The translations under genes were made by a program, and so were the position numbers. The notes beneath the pieces are model-generated. The model was not told the origin of the DNA, made no database searches, and saw only the letters and a list, made by a program, of their open reading frames with translations. This document shows positions 26,343 through 35,227 of a stretch of DNA of 64,000 nucleotides, one piece after another; within the stretch, counting starts at the first letter, position 1, and every line of letters begins with the position of its first letter. Where the stretch lies: assembly GCF_002760615.1 (NCBI RefSeq), contig NZ_AWWI01000040.1, forward strand, positions 1 through 64,000, in the 5' to 3' direction. This DNA is from Puniceibacterium antarcticum. GTDB lineage: Bacteria > Pseudomonadota > Alphaproteobacteria > Rhodobacterales > Rhodobacteraceae.

Positions 26343-27607
26343 CCCGCCCAACCTTCACCCAGCGCCATATCTGTCACAGCGCTGAGCGCGAGCGCGGAGG
26401 CCCCCCTCGCCCAGACCAGATCACCCCAAGCATGAATTTCGACCGGGCAGGGTTCGCGACCATCGGCCAGAATAAGCGCACGCATTTCGGCCATCACCTC
26501 GTCCGCGTAAAGATAGTCATATTGCATTCGCTCCCCCGACAAGATGATCAGTTCGGGATCGAATAGTTGCACCACATTGGCCAGCCCCAGCGACAGATAG
26601 CGCCCTGCGCGGCGAAATATCGTGCGCGCCGCTACATTGCCCCCTTTGGCCTGGGCAAAAAGCGTGTCCAGCATGACACTGGCGCTTTGCAGGTTGCGGG
26701 CATTGCGGCCCAGCGCTGTCGCCGCCTCGCGTGCGAGAGCGTAATCCGCCACATAAGCCTCAAGACAGCCGCGCTGGCCACAGCGACACAGGGCTCCATC
26801 CAGCTGCACCTTGGTATGCCCGAGCTCAAGCCCGATGCCCCGGCTGCCCCGAAACAGCCGGTTGCCCAACACAACGCCCATACCGACGCCTTCTTCGATC
26901 GTGACAACGGCAAAGTCAGATCGGGCGCGCCCTGCGCCAAACCACAGCTCGGCCAAGGTCAGCACATTCGCGTCATTGTCGAGAAACACAGGCAGGTCGA
27001 AGCGCTGCGCCATTGCTGGACCCAGCGGCAGGTCGCGCTGATCCAGCAGGGGTGACCACAGAACCATCCCTGTGTCATGTTCGACCAGCCCGGGCAGCCC
27101 GACGCCGATGGCGCTGACCTCGGACAGGCGGCGATCGGCATTGGAAAGAACAGCGGCGATCAGATCGCTCACCTCGGACAGGGTCTCCTCAACCGATTTG
27201 CGGTGGGGCGGCGTAGGCTGAGAGACGTCGGCCAGCACCGTGCCCGCAAAATCGGTCAGCACTGCCGTGTGCAAGGCATCCGACAGCTTGATTCCGATGA
27301 CCAGCCGCGCGTCCGGCACCACCTCCAACGCCACGGGCGGGCGACCCCGCCCAACCTCGCGTGGGAGACCTTCAACTTCGCGCAGGAAGCCTGCGGCAAT
27401 CAACTCGGCACTGAGTGTGGTAGCTGAGCCCGCGCTGATACCTAGAGAACGTGTCACATCCGCACGCGCACTGCGCCCTGCCGCGCGAACTGATTCGAAA
27501 ATCTGCTGACGCAGCGGACGCGCCGGTGCGGCCGAGGCCGACAGAATCGGACCGCAGCCGCTGCTCTGCGGCTCGGACCCTGCACTGCCGCCCGGGACAT
27601 CACACAT
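26339..27607 (-). CDS. xylR: ROK-family transcriptional regulator, XylR-like
   Basis: A 422-residue repressor-type ROK protein. An N-terminal winged helix (RQQIFESVRAAGRSARADVTRSLGISAGSATTLSAELIAAGFL) precedes a sugar-kinase-like domain with IGIKLSDALHTAVLTDFAG, VGLPGLVEHDTG, and the ROK zinc site (LGHTKVQLDGALCRCGQRGCLEAY, with the CxCGxxGCxE pattern). It is divergent from xylF, so xylose control is the obvious role. The ATG at 27607 gives a 422-residue protein; the frame extends upstream through non-conserved sequence. The ribosome site is weak. Its stop overlaps the CRTAC1-like start. Confidence 0.85.
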   Translation of the reverse strand: MCDVPGGSAGSEPQSSGCGPILSASAAPARPLRQQIFESVRAAGRSARADVTRSLGISAGSATTLSAELIAAGFLREVEGLPREVGRGRPPVALEVVPDARLVIGIKLSDALHTAVLTDFAGTVLADVSQPTPPHRKSVEETLSEVSDLIAAVLSNADRRLSEVSAIGVGLPGLVEHDTGMVLWSPLLDQRDLPLGPAMAQRFDLPVFLDNDANVLTLAELWFGAGRARSDFAVVTIEEGVGMGVVLGNRLFRGSRGIGLELGHTKVQLDGALCRCGQRGCLEAYVADYALAREAATALGRNARNLQSASVMLDTLFAQAKGGNVAARTIFRRAGRYLSLGLANVVQLFDPELIILSGERMQYDYLYADEVMAEMRALILADGREPCPVEIHAWGDLVWARGASALALSAVTDMALGEGWAG

Positions 27608-27736
27608 TGTTTTCAACTCAAACAAATTTCTGCACCTGCAAAGGCAAAAAGGCGTTCCTCGCTGGATTCTGGCGCAATCGGCTGCAATTGAATAGTAACA
27701 AATTGAAGTATTGAGCGATTGCATGTTAGTTTTATT

Positions 27737-27813
27737 TTGACAGATGAATTAAATATGGCATTTTGCGCCTGTCGGGTCACAAGACCCACGCCCCGTATCA
27801 AAGCGGGGATACG
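27737..27813 (+). promoter_or_regulatory. xylF promoter region and leader hairpins
   Basis: TTGACA at 27737-27742 is a plausible -35 in an AT-rich stretch. Downstream, GGGTC/GACCC (27774-27787) forms a hairpin. Two mutually exclusive hairpins follow: CCCCG (27791-27795) with CGGGG (27804-27808), or CGTATC (27794-27799) with GATACG (27808-27813). They end seven bases before the GGGAGGA ribosome site. No clear ROK operator dyad was identified. Confidence 0.45.
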
Positions 27814-27828
27814 TCTCGGGAGGACAGT

Positions 27829-28863
27829 ATGCACAAATCCATTATAGCGGCGGCCATTGCGGTCGTCGGCTTCAACTCGGCCGCTTTGGCCGAAAGCCAC
27901 GGCATGACCGTTGGCGTGAGCTGGTCGAACTTTCAGGAAGAGCGCTGGAAAACCGACGAAGCCGCGATCAAAGAGGCTCTGGATGCCGCAGGCGCGACCT
28001 ATGTGTCTGCCGACGCACAGTCTTCTTCTTCCAAGCAGCTGTCGGATGTAGAAAGCCTGATCGCGCAGGGCGTCGACGCTCTGATCATTCTGGCGCAGGA
28101 CACCGATGCGATCGGCCCGGCTGTTGATGCCGCAGCAAACGAAGGCATTCCAGTTGTCGCCTATGACCGCCTGATCGAAGACCCCCGCGCGTTTTACCTG
28201 ACCTTTGACAATGTCGAAGTGGGGCGCATGCAGGCTCGGGCCGTTCTGGCCGCGCAGCCCGAAGGTAACTACGTGATGATCAAGGGCTCGCCTACCGATC
28301 CGAATGCGGATTTCCTGCGCGGCGGCCAGCAGGAAGTCCTGCAATCGGCCATCGACTCTGGCGCGATCGTCATCGTGGACGAGGCCTACACAGACGGCTG
28401 GCTGCCCGCGAACGCACAGCGCAACATGGAGCAGATCCTGACGGCGAATGACAACAAGGTCGACGCGGTTGTCGCCTCCAACGACGGCACGGCCGGCGGC
28501 GCAGTCGCTGCGCTGACGGCACAGGGGATGGAGGGCATTCCAGTTTCCGGTCAGGACGGCGATCACGCGGCGCTGAACCGCGTGGCTCTGGGCACGCAGA
28601 CCGTTTCGGTTTGGAAGGACGCGCGCGATCTGGGCCGCTCTGCAGCTGAAATCGCTGTTGCGATGGCCAGTGGCGACGGTGACATGGCCACAATCGACGG
28701 CGCGCAGAGCTGGACCTCTCCCTCGGGCACCGAGATGGAAGCTAAGTTCCTGACGCCCGTGCCGATCACCAAGGACAACCTGTCCGTCGTGGTCGATGCC
28801 GGCTGGATCACCAAGGACGCGCTTTGCCAAGGTGTGACCGACGGTCCCGCGCCCTGTAACTAA
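27829..28863 (+). CDS. xylF: D-xylose ABC transporter, periplasmic binding protein
   Basis: A 344-residue periplasmic sugar-binding protein. Signal peptide KSIIAAAIAVVGFNSAALAE, then GVSWSNFQEERWKTDEAAIKEAL and VSADAQSSSSKQLSDVESLIAQG. The sugar-site stretches are PVVAYDRLI, GSPTDPNADFLRGGQQEVL and VVASNDGTAGGAVAAL, all as in XylF. GGGAGGA precedes the ATG at 27829. It is first in xylFHG-xylBA and divergent from the ROK regulator. A strong hairpin-plus-T terminator just after it would let the binding protein be made in excess over the permease. Confidence 0.95.
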   Translation: MHKSIIAAAIAVVGFNSAALAESHGMTVGVSWSNFQEERWKTDEAAIKEALDAAGATYVSADAQSSSSKQLSDVESLIAQGVDALIILAQDTDAIGPAVDAAANEGIPVVAYDRLIEDPRAFYLTFDNVEVGRMQARAVLAAQPEGNYVMIKGSPTDPNADFLRGGQQEVLQSAIDSGAIVIVDEAYTDGWLPANAQRNMEQILTANDNKVDAVVASNDGTAGGAVAALTAQGMEGIPVSGQDGDHAALNRVALGTQTVSVWKDARDLGRSAAEIAVAMASGDGDMATIDGAQSWTSPSGTEMEAKFLTPVPITKDNLSVVVDAGWITKDALCQGVTDGPAPCN

Positions 28864-28872
28864 GCTGACATG

Positions 28873-28908
28873 CCCCGGCCTGCGTACACGCTGGCCGGGG
28901 TTTTCTTT
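28873..28908 (+). terminator. Intercistronic rho-independent terminator between xylF and xylH
   Basis: CCCCGGCC (28873-28880) pairs with GGCCGGGG (28893-28900), with a second inner GCGT/ACGC stem, followed by TTTTCTTTT. It probably gives partial termination within the operon. Confidence 0.85.
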
Positions 28909-28974
28909 TCCCGCAGCCGCCCATTGCGCCGCCGCGATGCCCTGCAGACCACCCCCCTGCATCTTGGAGCCAGA

Positions 28975-30273
28975 ATGTCTGATCAGACAGAATCGACCCC
29001 CGTGCCCGCGCAAAAGCGCAGCCTCTTCAAACAGCTCGAACTTGATACACGCCTTCTGGGCATGATCGGTGCGTTCTTTGTTATCTGTCTCGTGTTCAAT
29101 TTCTGGACCGACGGACGCTTCCTCACTCCGCGCAACATTTTCAACCTGACGATCCAGACGGTCAGCGTGGCCATCATGGCGACCGGCATGGTCTTTGTGA
29201 TTGTCACCCGCCACATAGACCTGTCCGTCGGTGCCCTGCTTGCGACCTGTACCGCCGTGATGGGCATGCTGCAGACCCGATGGCTGCCCAACATGATGGG
29301 GATCGAGATTGGATCGCCGCTGATCCCTTGGATCACCATCGGCCTCGGCCTGCTTACCGGTGCAGTCATCGGCGGCATGCAGGGCTGGCTCGTGGGCTAT
29401 CGCGGCATTCCGGCCTTTATCGTGACGCTGGGTGGCCTTCTGGTCTGGCGCAACGTCGGCTGGTATCTGACCAGCGGACAGACGATTGGTCCCCTCGACG
29501 ACACCTATATCCTGTTCGGCGGCATCACCGGCACGCTCGGCTGGTTCTGGAGCTGGGTCATCGGCATTGCCGCTGCCGTGGCCGCCGCCGTGGGTCTCTG
29601 GTCGGGGCGCCGCACAAAGGTCCGCCATGGCTTTCCGGTCAAACCCGCCTGGGCTGAAATGGTCGTGATCGCCATCACCATCGGCGCGATCCTGGGCTTT
29701 GTCGCAGTGCTGAACGCCTATGAACTGCCCGAACGCGTCGTGGCACGGGACTTTGCAGCATATGGCTGCGTCCAGGCCGAGGGCTGCACAGTTGCCTACG
29801 GCATCCCCTATTCTGTGCTGCTGCTGATCTTTGTCGCCGTTGTCATGACGGTGATCGCAACACGTACACGTCTGGGCCGCTACATCTTTGCCACCGGCGG
29901 CAATCCCGATGCGGCAAGTCTTTCGGGCATCAACACACGGTTCCTGACGGTCAAGATCTTTGCCATCGTCGGCGTGCTCTGCGCGCTTGGGGGCGTCGTC
30001 GCTTCGGCCCGACTGGGATACCACACCAACGACATCGGCACGCTGGACGAACTGCGTGTCATCGCGGCAGCCGTCATCGGCGGCACCGCCCTGTCCGGCG
30101 GGATCGGCACAATCTACGGCGCAATCTTTGGCGCTCTGATCATGCAATCGCTGCAATCGGGCATGGCGATGGTCGGGGTTGATGCGCCCTATCAGAATAT
30201 CGTCGTCGGTGCGGTCCTGGTCTTTGCCGTCTGGGTCGACATCGAATACCGCAAGCGGACGGGAGCCAAGTAA
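28975..30273 (+). CDS. xylH: Xylose ABC transporter, permease
   Basis: A 432-residue membrane protein with about ten helices, as in XylH. The start MSDQTESTPVPAQKRSLFKQ follows TTGGAG. Family stretches are FNLTIQTVSVAIMATGMVFVI, RHIDLSVGALLATC, GYRGIPAFIVTLGGLLVWR, YIFATGGNPDAASLSGIN and AAAVIGGTALSGGIGTIYGA, the latter two being the permease-ATPase coupling region. It lies directly upstream of xylG with no gap to speak of (stop at 30273, ATG at 30274). Confidence 0.94.
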   Translation: MSDQTESTPVPAQKRSLFKQLELDTRLLGMIGAFFVICLVFNFWTDGRFLTPRNIFNLTIQTVSVAIMATGMVFVIVTRHIDLSVGALLATCTAVMGMLQTRWLPNMMGIEIGSPLIPWITIGLGLLTGAVIGGMQGWLVGYRGIPAFIVTLGGLLVWRNVGWYLTSGQTIGPLDDTYILFGGITGTLGWFWSWVIGIAAAVAAAVGLWSGRRTKVRHGFPVKPAWAEMVVIAITIGAILGFVAVLNAYELPERVVARDFAAYGCVQAEGCTVAYGIPYSVLLLIFVAVVMTVIATRTRLGRYIFATGGNPDAASLSGINTRFLTVKIFAIVGVLCALGGVVASARLGYHTNDIGTLDELRVIAAAVIGGTALSGGIGTIYGAIFGALIMQSLQSGMAMVGVDAPYQNIVVGAVLVFAVWVDIEYRKRTGAK

Positions 30274-31023
30274 ATGACCACACCCCTTGTTCAAATGAAG
30301 AATATCTCGATTGCCTTTGGTGGTGTGCATGCCGTCGATAACGTCAGCCTTGATTTGTATCCGGGTGAGGTTGTTGGCCTGCTGGGCCACAACGGTGCCG
30401 GTAAATCCACGCTGATCAAGATCCTGTCCGGTGCCTACAAAGCGGATTCAGGCGAGATCTGGATCAATGGCAAAAAGGTCGACATCCAGTCGCCCCGCGA
30501 CGCCCGCGCCAACAGCATTGAAACGATCTACCAGACGCTGGCTCTGGCCGATAACCTCGACGCCGCATCTAACCTGTTCCTGGGGCGCGAGCTGACCACG
30601 CCCTTTGGCTTTGTCGATGATTCCCGGCAAGAGGCCGAAACGCGCAAGATCATGGCGCGGCTCAACCCCAACTTCAAAAAGCTGAAAGAACCGGTTTCGG
30701 CGCTGTCAGGCGGTCAACGTCAGTCGGTCGCTATTGCCCGCGCCGTCTATTTCAAGGCGCGCATCCTGATCATGGACGAACCGACGGCAGCCTTGGGCGT
30801 ACATGAGACCAAGATGGTCGCGGATCTGATCACCGAGCTTAAGAAACAAGGCCTCGGCATCTTCCTGATCAGCCACGACACCCGTGAAATGATGGATCTG
30901 TGCGACCGTGTTTCCGTGATGAAAAACGGTCAGGTTGTCGGCACCGAACGGGTCGAGGACGTAACAGAGGATGACATCCTGTCGATGATCATCCTGGGCA
31001 AAAACCCAAAGGCGGCAGCATGA
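30274..31023 (+). CDS. xylG: Sugar ABC transporter ATPase, single-domain form
   Basis: A 249-residue ATP-binding subunit with one full nucleotide-binding domain: Walker [11 protein letters not shown]-loop region YQTLALADN, signature [17 protein letters not shown], Walker [12 protein letters not shown], and switch histidine ISHDTREM. Enteric XylG has two fused domains (about 510 residues); this one has only the first, as in fructose/ribose FrcA-type importers, so it presumably acts as a homodimer. Its last bases overlap the xylB start (ATGA). Confidence 0.92.
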   Translation: MTTPLVQMKNISIAFGGVHAVDNVSLDLYPGEVVGLLGHNGAGKSTLIKILSGAYKADSGEIWINGKKVDIQSPRDARANSIETIYQTLALADNLDAASNLFLGRELTTPFGFVDDSRQEAETRKIMARLNPNFKKLKEPVSALSGGQRQSVAIARAVYFKARILIMDEPTAALGVHETKMVADLITELKKQGLGIFLISHDTREMMDLCDRVSVMKNGQVVGTERVEDVTEDDILSMIILGKNPKAAA

Positions 31024-32465
31024 GCCTTTATATCGGTCTGGATCTGGGCACATCTTCGCTCAAAGGCATCGTCATGGACGAGTCGCAGGCGATCATCGCC
31101 GAAGCGTCCTCTGCCCTCACAGTGCAGCGCCTGCACGACAGCTGGTCCGAGCAGGACCCGGCCAGCTGGCTGACAGCAGCAGATGCGGTCATGACGGCGC
31201 TGGCCTCTCAGGTATCGCTCGACGGCGTGGCAGGGATCGGCCTGTCGGGTCATATGCATGGCGCGACACTACTGGGCGCGGATGATGCGGTGCTGCGGCC
31301 CTGCATCCTGTGGAACGACACGCGATCAGCAAAACAGGCGGCGGCGTTGGACGCTGACCCCCAATTTCGCGCGCTGACCGGCAACATCGTCTTTCCCGGC
31401 TTCACCGCACCGAAACTGGTCTGGGTGCAGGAAAATGAGCCCGAGACCTTTGCCAAAGTCGCCAAGGTGCTGCTGCCCAAGGATTACCTGCGCCTCTGGC
31501 TGGCGGGCGATCATGTGGCCGAAATGTCGGACGCTGCGGGAACAAGCTGGCTCGACACCGGGGCGCGGGACTGGTCGGACGATCTGCTGGCCGCCACGCA
31601 ACTCAGCCGGGACCACATGCCGCGTCTGGTCGAAGGGTCCGAAGTTTCCGGCACTCTGCGCGATGAGCTGGCCGCCAAATGGGGCCTGCCCAAGGGCATT
31701 GTGATCGCTGGCGGCGGTGGCGACAATGCCGCCAGCGCGGTCGGCGTCGGCGTGGTGAAACCGGGGGAGGCGTTTGTGTCGCTCGGGACCTCTGGCGTAC
31801 TCTTCGCTTCTTCCGCCGCATATCAGCCGGAGGCGGCGAGTGCTGTGCACACCTTCTGCCACGCGCTGCCCGAGACATGGCACCAGATGGGCGTCATCCT
31901 TGCCGCTGCGGATGCCATGAACTGGTTCGCCGGAACCGTGGGGCAAAAGTCCGACGCCCTGACCGGAGCGCTTGGCGATCTGCAAGCTCCCGGGCGCACG
32001 CTCTTCCTGCCCTATCTGGGCGGAGAGCGGACGCCGCACAACAATGCCGCTATCAGGGGCGCCTTTCTCCACCTCGACCACAGCAACGACACCGCCGCTC
32101 TGACCCGCGCCGTGCTTGAGGGCGTCACCCATGCCTTCCGCGACAGCTTTGACGCACTTTGCGGCACCGGCACCCAAATCACCCGCCTGATCGGCGTCGG
32201 CGGTGGCACAAAATCCGACTACTGGGTCAAGGCCATCGCCACCTCGCTTGGCATGCCCATAGATCTGCCCGTGTCCGGCGACTTTGGCGGAGCCTTTGGC
32301 GCCGCTCGTCTGGGCATGATGGCCGCCACCGGAGCTGGCGCCGAAATCGCCACCGCCCCCCCGATTGCGCGCAGCATCGATCCAGATGTCGCCCTGACAC
32401 CTGCGTTTGCCGAGGCACATGCCCGCTACCGCGAAAGCTATACGGCCCTGAAAAGCCTGACCTAA
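31020..32465 (+). CDS. xylB: Xylulokinase
   Basis: A 481-residue FGGY sugar kinase that phosphorylates D-xylulose. It opens with the phosphate-binding [19 protein letters not shown], has the sugar-site stretch [15 protein letters not shown] and [12 protein letters not shown], then [30 protein letters not shown] (FGGY signature region) and the ATP-site [12 protein letters not shown]. Length and order match XylB. It overlaps xylG at its start and is followed by xylA after 11 bases. Confidence 0.95.
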   Translation: MSLYIGLDLGTSSLKGIVMDESQAIIAEASSALTVQRLHDSWSEQDPASWLTAADAVMTALASQVSLDGVAGIGLSGHMHGATLLGADDAVLRPCILWNDTRSAKQAAALDADPQFRALTGNIVFPGFTAPKLVWVQENEPETFAKVAKVLLPKDYLRLWLAGDHVAEMSDAAGTSWLDTGARDWSDDLLAATQLSRDHMPRLVEGSEVSGTLRDELAAKWGLPKGIVIAGGGGDNAASAVGVGVVKPGEAFVSLGTSGVLFASSAAYQPEAASAVHTFCHALPETWHQMGVILAAADAMNWFAGTVGQKSDALTGALGDLQAPGRTLFLPYLGGERTPHNNAAIRGAFLHLDHSNDTAALTRAVLEGVTHAFRDSFDALCGTGTQITRLIGVGGGTKSDYWVKAIATSLGMPIDLPVSGDFGGAFGAARLGMMAATGAGAEIATAPPIARSIDPDVALTPAFAEAHARYRESYTALKSLT

Positions 32466-32476
32466 AGGACCCCAAA

Positions 32477-33778
32477 ATGACCGACTTTTTCCAAGGCATC
32501 CAGAAAATCAAATTCGAGGGCGCTGACAGCGACAACGATTTCGCCTTCCGCCACTACAACCCGGACGAGGTGGTGATGGGCAAGACGCTCAAGGACCATT
32601 TGCGCTTTGCTGCCGCCTATTGGCACAGCTTTGCCTGGCCGGGTGGCGACCCCTTCGGCGGGCAGACGTTCGAACGCCCGTGGTTTGGCGACACCATGGC
32701 ACTCGCCAAACTCAAGGCCGATGTCGCCTTCGAGATGTTTGAGATCCTTGATGTGCCCTACTACTGCTTCCACGATGCGGACGTCCGCCCCGAAGGCGCA
32801 GATTTTGCCGAGAACACCAAAAACCTGCGTGAGATCGTTGACTACTTCGAAGAAAAGCAGGCCGCAACAGGCGTCAAACTGCTCTGGGGCACGGCGAACC
32901 TGTTCTCGAACCGTCGGTTCATGTCAGGTGCTGCCACCAACCCCGACCCCGATGTCTTTGCCTTTTCCGCCGCGACCGTGAAAACCTGCATGGATGCCAC
33001 GCTGCAGCTGGGCGGTGAAAACTACGTCCTCTGGGGCGGGCGCGAGGGGTATGAGACCCTGCTGAACACCGATCTGGCCAAGGAACGCACCCATGCCGGG
33101 CGGTTCTTGCAGATGGTCGTCGACTACAAGCACAAGATCGGCTTCAAAGGTGCGATCCTGATCGAGCCCAAACCGCAGGAACCGATGAAGCACCAGTACG
33201 ACTATGATGTCTCTACAGTCTACGGGTTCCTCAAGGAATTCGGGCTTGAGAAAGAGGTTCAGGTGAACGTCGAACAGGGCCATGCGATCCTTGCCGGTCA
33301 TTCGTTCGAGCATGAGCTGGCAATGGCACGCTCGCTGGGAATCTTCGGCTCCATCGACATGAACCGCAACGATTATCAGTCCGGATGGGACACCGACCAG
33401 TTCCCCAACAACGTCCCCGAAATGACGCTGGCCTATTACGAGGTGCTGCGCGCGGGTGGCTTCACCACCGGCGGCACCAACTTTGACGCCAAGCTGCGCC
33501 GTCAGTCGCTGGATGCCGAGGATCTGATCCTTGCCCATGTCGGCGGTATGGATGCCTGCGCGGCGGGCCTCAAGGCGGCGGCTGCAATGCTGGAGGATGG
33601 CAAGCTGGAGGCGGCGCGGGATGCCCGCTATTCTGGATGGGAGACGACAGCGGCAAAGGCCATGCTGGACAGCGATCTGGACAGCATCGCGACACGCGTT
33701 CAGTCCGAGGGAATCAATCCGCAGCCCAGTTCTGGTCGGCAGGAACGTCTGGAAAATCTCGTGAACCGCTATCTCTAA
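32477..33778 (+). CDS. xylA: Xylose isomerase
   Basis: A 433-residue metal-dependent isomerase converting D-xylose to D-xylulose. Active-site text is visible: [13 protein letters not shown] with the catalytic histidine, [18 protein letters not shown] with the base pair, [18 protein letters not shown] (metal-binding Glu and the following Lys), [18 protein letters not shown] (metal ligands), and [19 protein letters not shown]. The start [15 protein letters not shown] follows AAGGAC. It is the last gene of the operon, with a GC hairpin directly after the stop. Confidence 0.97.
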   Translation: MTDFFQGIQKIKFEGADSDNDFAFRHYNPDEVVMGKTLKDHLRFAAAYWHSFAWPGGDPFGGQTFERPWFGDTMALAKLKADVAFEMFEILDVPYYCFHDADVRPEGADFAENTKNLREIVDYFEEKQAATGVKLLWGTANLFSNRRFMSGAATNPDPDVFAFSAATVKTCMDATLQLGGENYVLWGGREGYETLLNTDLAKERTHAGRFLQMVVDYKHKIGFKGAILIEPKPQEPMKHQYDYDVSTVYGFLKEFGLEKEVQVNVEQGHAILAGHSFEHELAMARSLGIFGSIDMNRNDYQSGWDTDQFPNNVPEMTLAYYEVLRAGGFTTGGTNFDAKLRRQSLDAEDLILAHVGGMDACAAGLKAAAAMLEDGKLEAARDARYSGWETTAAKAMLDSDLDSIATRVQSEGINPQPSSGRQERLENLVNRYL

Positions 33779-33785
33779 TGCTCTG

Positions 33786-33807
33786 CGCCCCGGGGTGACC
33801 CGGGGCG
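33786..33807 (+). terminator. GC hairpin after xylA
   Basis: CGCCCCGG (33786-33793) pairs with CCGGGGCG (33800-33807) around a six-base loop, eight bases after the xylA stop. There is no T-run, so termination may be rho-assisted. Confidence 0.5.
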
Positions 33808-34099
33808 TCTGAGGGTCTGAACAGGGGGACTTTGGACCTTCTGGATAAAGCACCTCAGTTTTTCGGCCGATAAGTAACGCCCCACCTTTACGAGGTACAA
33901 GGCGGTAAGAAGTGGCAGCGCAGCCGACGCGATCTTTACCACCTTCTGGTGAGAGATCTGAAACAGGGAGTCACCGACGCCTCCGATCAAACTCAACCAC
34001 CCTCACCTTAACAACCATTTTAAAACAATATCTTGAGAAAGTCTGGCCATTTTCTGCCAGCATGCAGGTCATTTTTTGCACGCGATTTCCACCAGAACC

Positions 34100-34114
34100 T
34101 GGCCGAAAACTTGC
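34100..34114 (+). promoter_or_regulatory. Sigma-54-type promoter candidate
   Basis: TGGCCGAAAACTTGC has the invariant GG and GC dinucleotides at exact -24/-12 spacing and the TGGC/TTGC ends of the consensus TGGCAC-N5-TTGC. It is 81 bases before the TAXI binding protein start, with no stronger sigma-70-like site noticed nearby. Confidence 0.5.
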
Positions 34115-34195
34115 GCCGCGAAGACCGCCCACCATAGCGTCACCATCACCGGTCTGCCCCATGGCGCAGGCTCGTCATATTTCTGGGAGGAAACC

Positions 34196-35152
34196 ATGTT
34201 CAATCTGAAATCCGCACTGCGCGGTTGCGCGCTTGTATCCACTCTGGCGACAGTGCCCTTTGCCGCACAGGCAAGCGAGTTCATCAACGTTCTGACCGGC
34301 GGCACCTCCGGTGTTTATTACCCGCTGGGCGCGGGTCTAGCGAACATATATGGTGAAAAGATCGAAGGCGCGCGCACGCAGGTGCAGTCCACCAAGGCCA
34401 GCGTCGAAAACCTGAACCTGCTGCAAGACGGTCGGGGTGAACTGGGCTTTGCCCTAGGTGACAGCGTGGCGATGGCCTGGGAAGGCAATGCCGATGCAGG
34501 CTTCCCGGCAAAACTCGACCGCCTGCGGGGGATTGCCGCGATCTATCCGAACTACATTCAGGTTGTCGCGACAAAAGAAAGCGGCATCACCGAATTTGCA
34601 GACCTCAAGGGCAAGAGCCTGTCGGTCGGTGCACCCGCTTCGGGGACAGAACTGAACGCACGGGCAATCTTTGGCGCGATGGACATGTCCTATGACGATC
34701 TGGGTAAGGTCGAATATCTTCCCTTCGCGGAATCGGTCGAGCTGATCAAGAACCGCCAGCTGGACGGCACTCTGCAATCGGCCGGCCTTGGCGTCGCGTC
34801 GATCCGCGATCTTGCCTCGTCCCTGCCGATCAACGTGGTGGCGATTCCGGCAAACGTGGCGGAGACACTGGGTGCGCCCTATATCGCCGCGACAATCCCG
34901 GCGAACACTTATGACGGCCAGAGCGAAGATGTGCCCACTGTCGCCGTGTCAAACTTTCTGGTCACCCACGAAGGTGTCAGCGACGAAGTTGCCTATCAGA
35001 TGACAAAGCTGCTGTTCGAAAACCTCGAAACGCTGAAAGCATCGCATCAGGCGGCGGCACAGATTGACATCGCTAACGCGCTGAACGGCATGCCCATTCC
35101 CCTGCACCCGGGCGCGGAGCGGTATTACCGTGAACAAGGCCTTCTGCAGTAA
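34196..35152 (+). CDS. TAXI-family TRAP transporter, periplasmic binding protein
   Basis: A 318-residue substrate-binding protein of the TAXI subtype of TRAP transporters. Signal peptide (LRGCALVSTLATVPFAAQA), then the diagnostic FINVLTGGTSGVYYPLGAGL, followed by STKASVENLNLLQDGRGELGFALGD and the TAXI stretch LRGIAAIYPNYIQVVATKESG, LKGKSLSVGAPASGTELNA. GGGAGG precedes the start. The fused permease follows after 75 bases. TAXI systems often carry C4-dicarboxylates or glutamate-like acids; the substrate here is not known. Confidence 0.9.
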   Translation: MFNLKSALRGCALVSTLATVPFAAQASEFINVLTGGTSGVYYPLGAGLANIYGEKIEGARTQVQSTKASVENLNLLQDGRGELGFALGDSVAMAWEGNADAGFPAKLDRLRGIAAIYPNYIQVVATKESGITEFADLKGKSLSVGAPASGTELNARAIFGAMDMSYDDLGKVEYLPFAESVELIKNRQLDGTLQSAGLGVASIRDLASSLPINVVAIPANVAETLGAPYIAATIPANTYDGQSEDVPTVAVSNFLVTHEGVSDEVAYQMTKLLFENLETLKASHQAAAQIDIANALNGMPIPLHPGAERYYREQGLLQ

Positions 35153-35227
35153 GCACTGCCCCTTTCCAAAGGCGGGCGCACCTATTGCGGTGCGCCCTTC
35201 ACCGCCGTTCCCGGTTCGAGGTTCCCC

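Larger units (their letters stand above)
33779..34195. other. Intergenic region between xylA and the TAXI-TRAP operon
   Basis: 417 bases containing the post-xylA hairpin (33786-33807), a short CACC/GGTG hairpin, and, near the right end, a sigma-54-like promoter (34100-34114). The middle is lower in GC than the flanks. A 73-codon minus-strand frame here has no recognisable features. Confidence 0.5.

Noticed and set aside
27613-30390. 925-codon open frame on the minus strand across the xylFH genes
   Set aside because: It lies antisense to clearly conserved xylF and xylH, has low-complexity His/Asp/Gly-rich sequence and no recognisable domain; it is a GC-rich codon artefact.
33775-33996. 73-codon minus-strand frame after xylA
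   Set aside because: No similarity recognised, overlaps the xylA stop and hairpin; considered as a possible IS remnant but no terminal repeats or transposase motifs were found.
34051-34066. A second sigma-54-like site (TGGCCATTTTCTGCC)
   Set aside because: The GG to GC spacing is one base short of the strict requirement, unlike the site at 34100.
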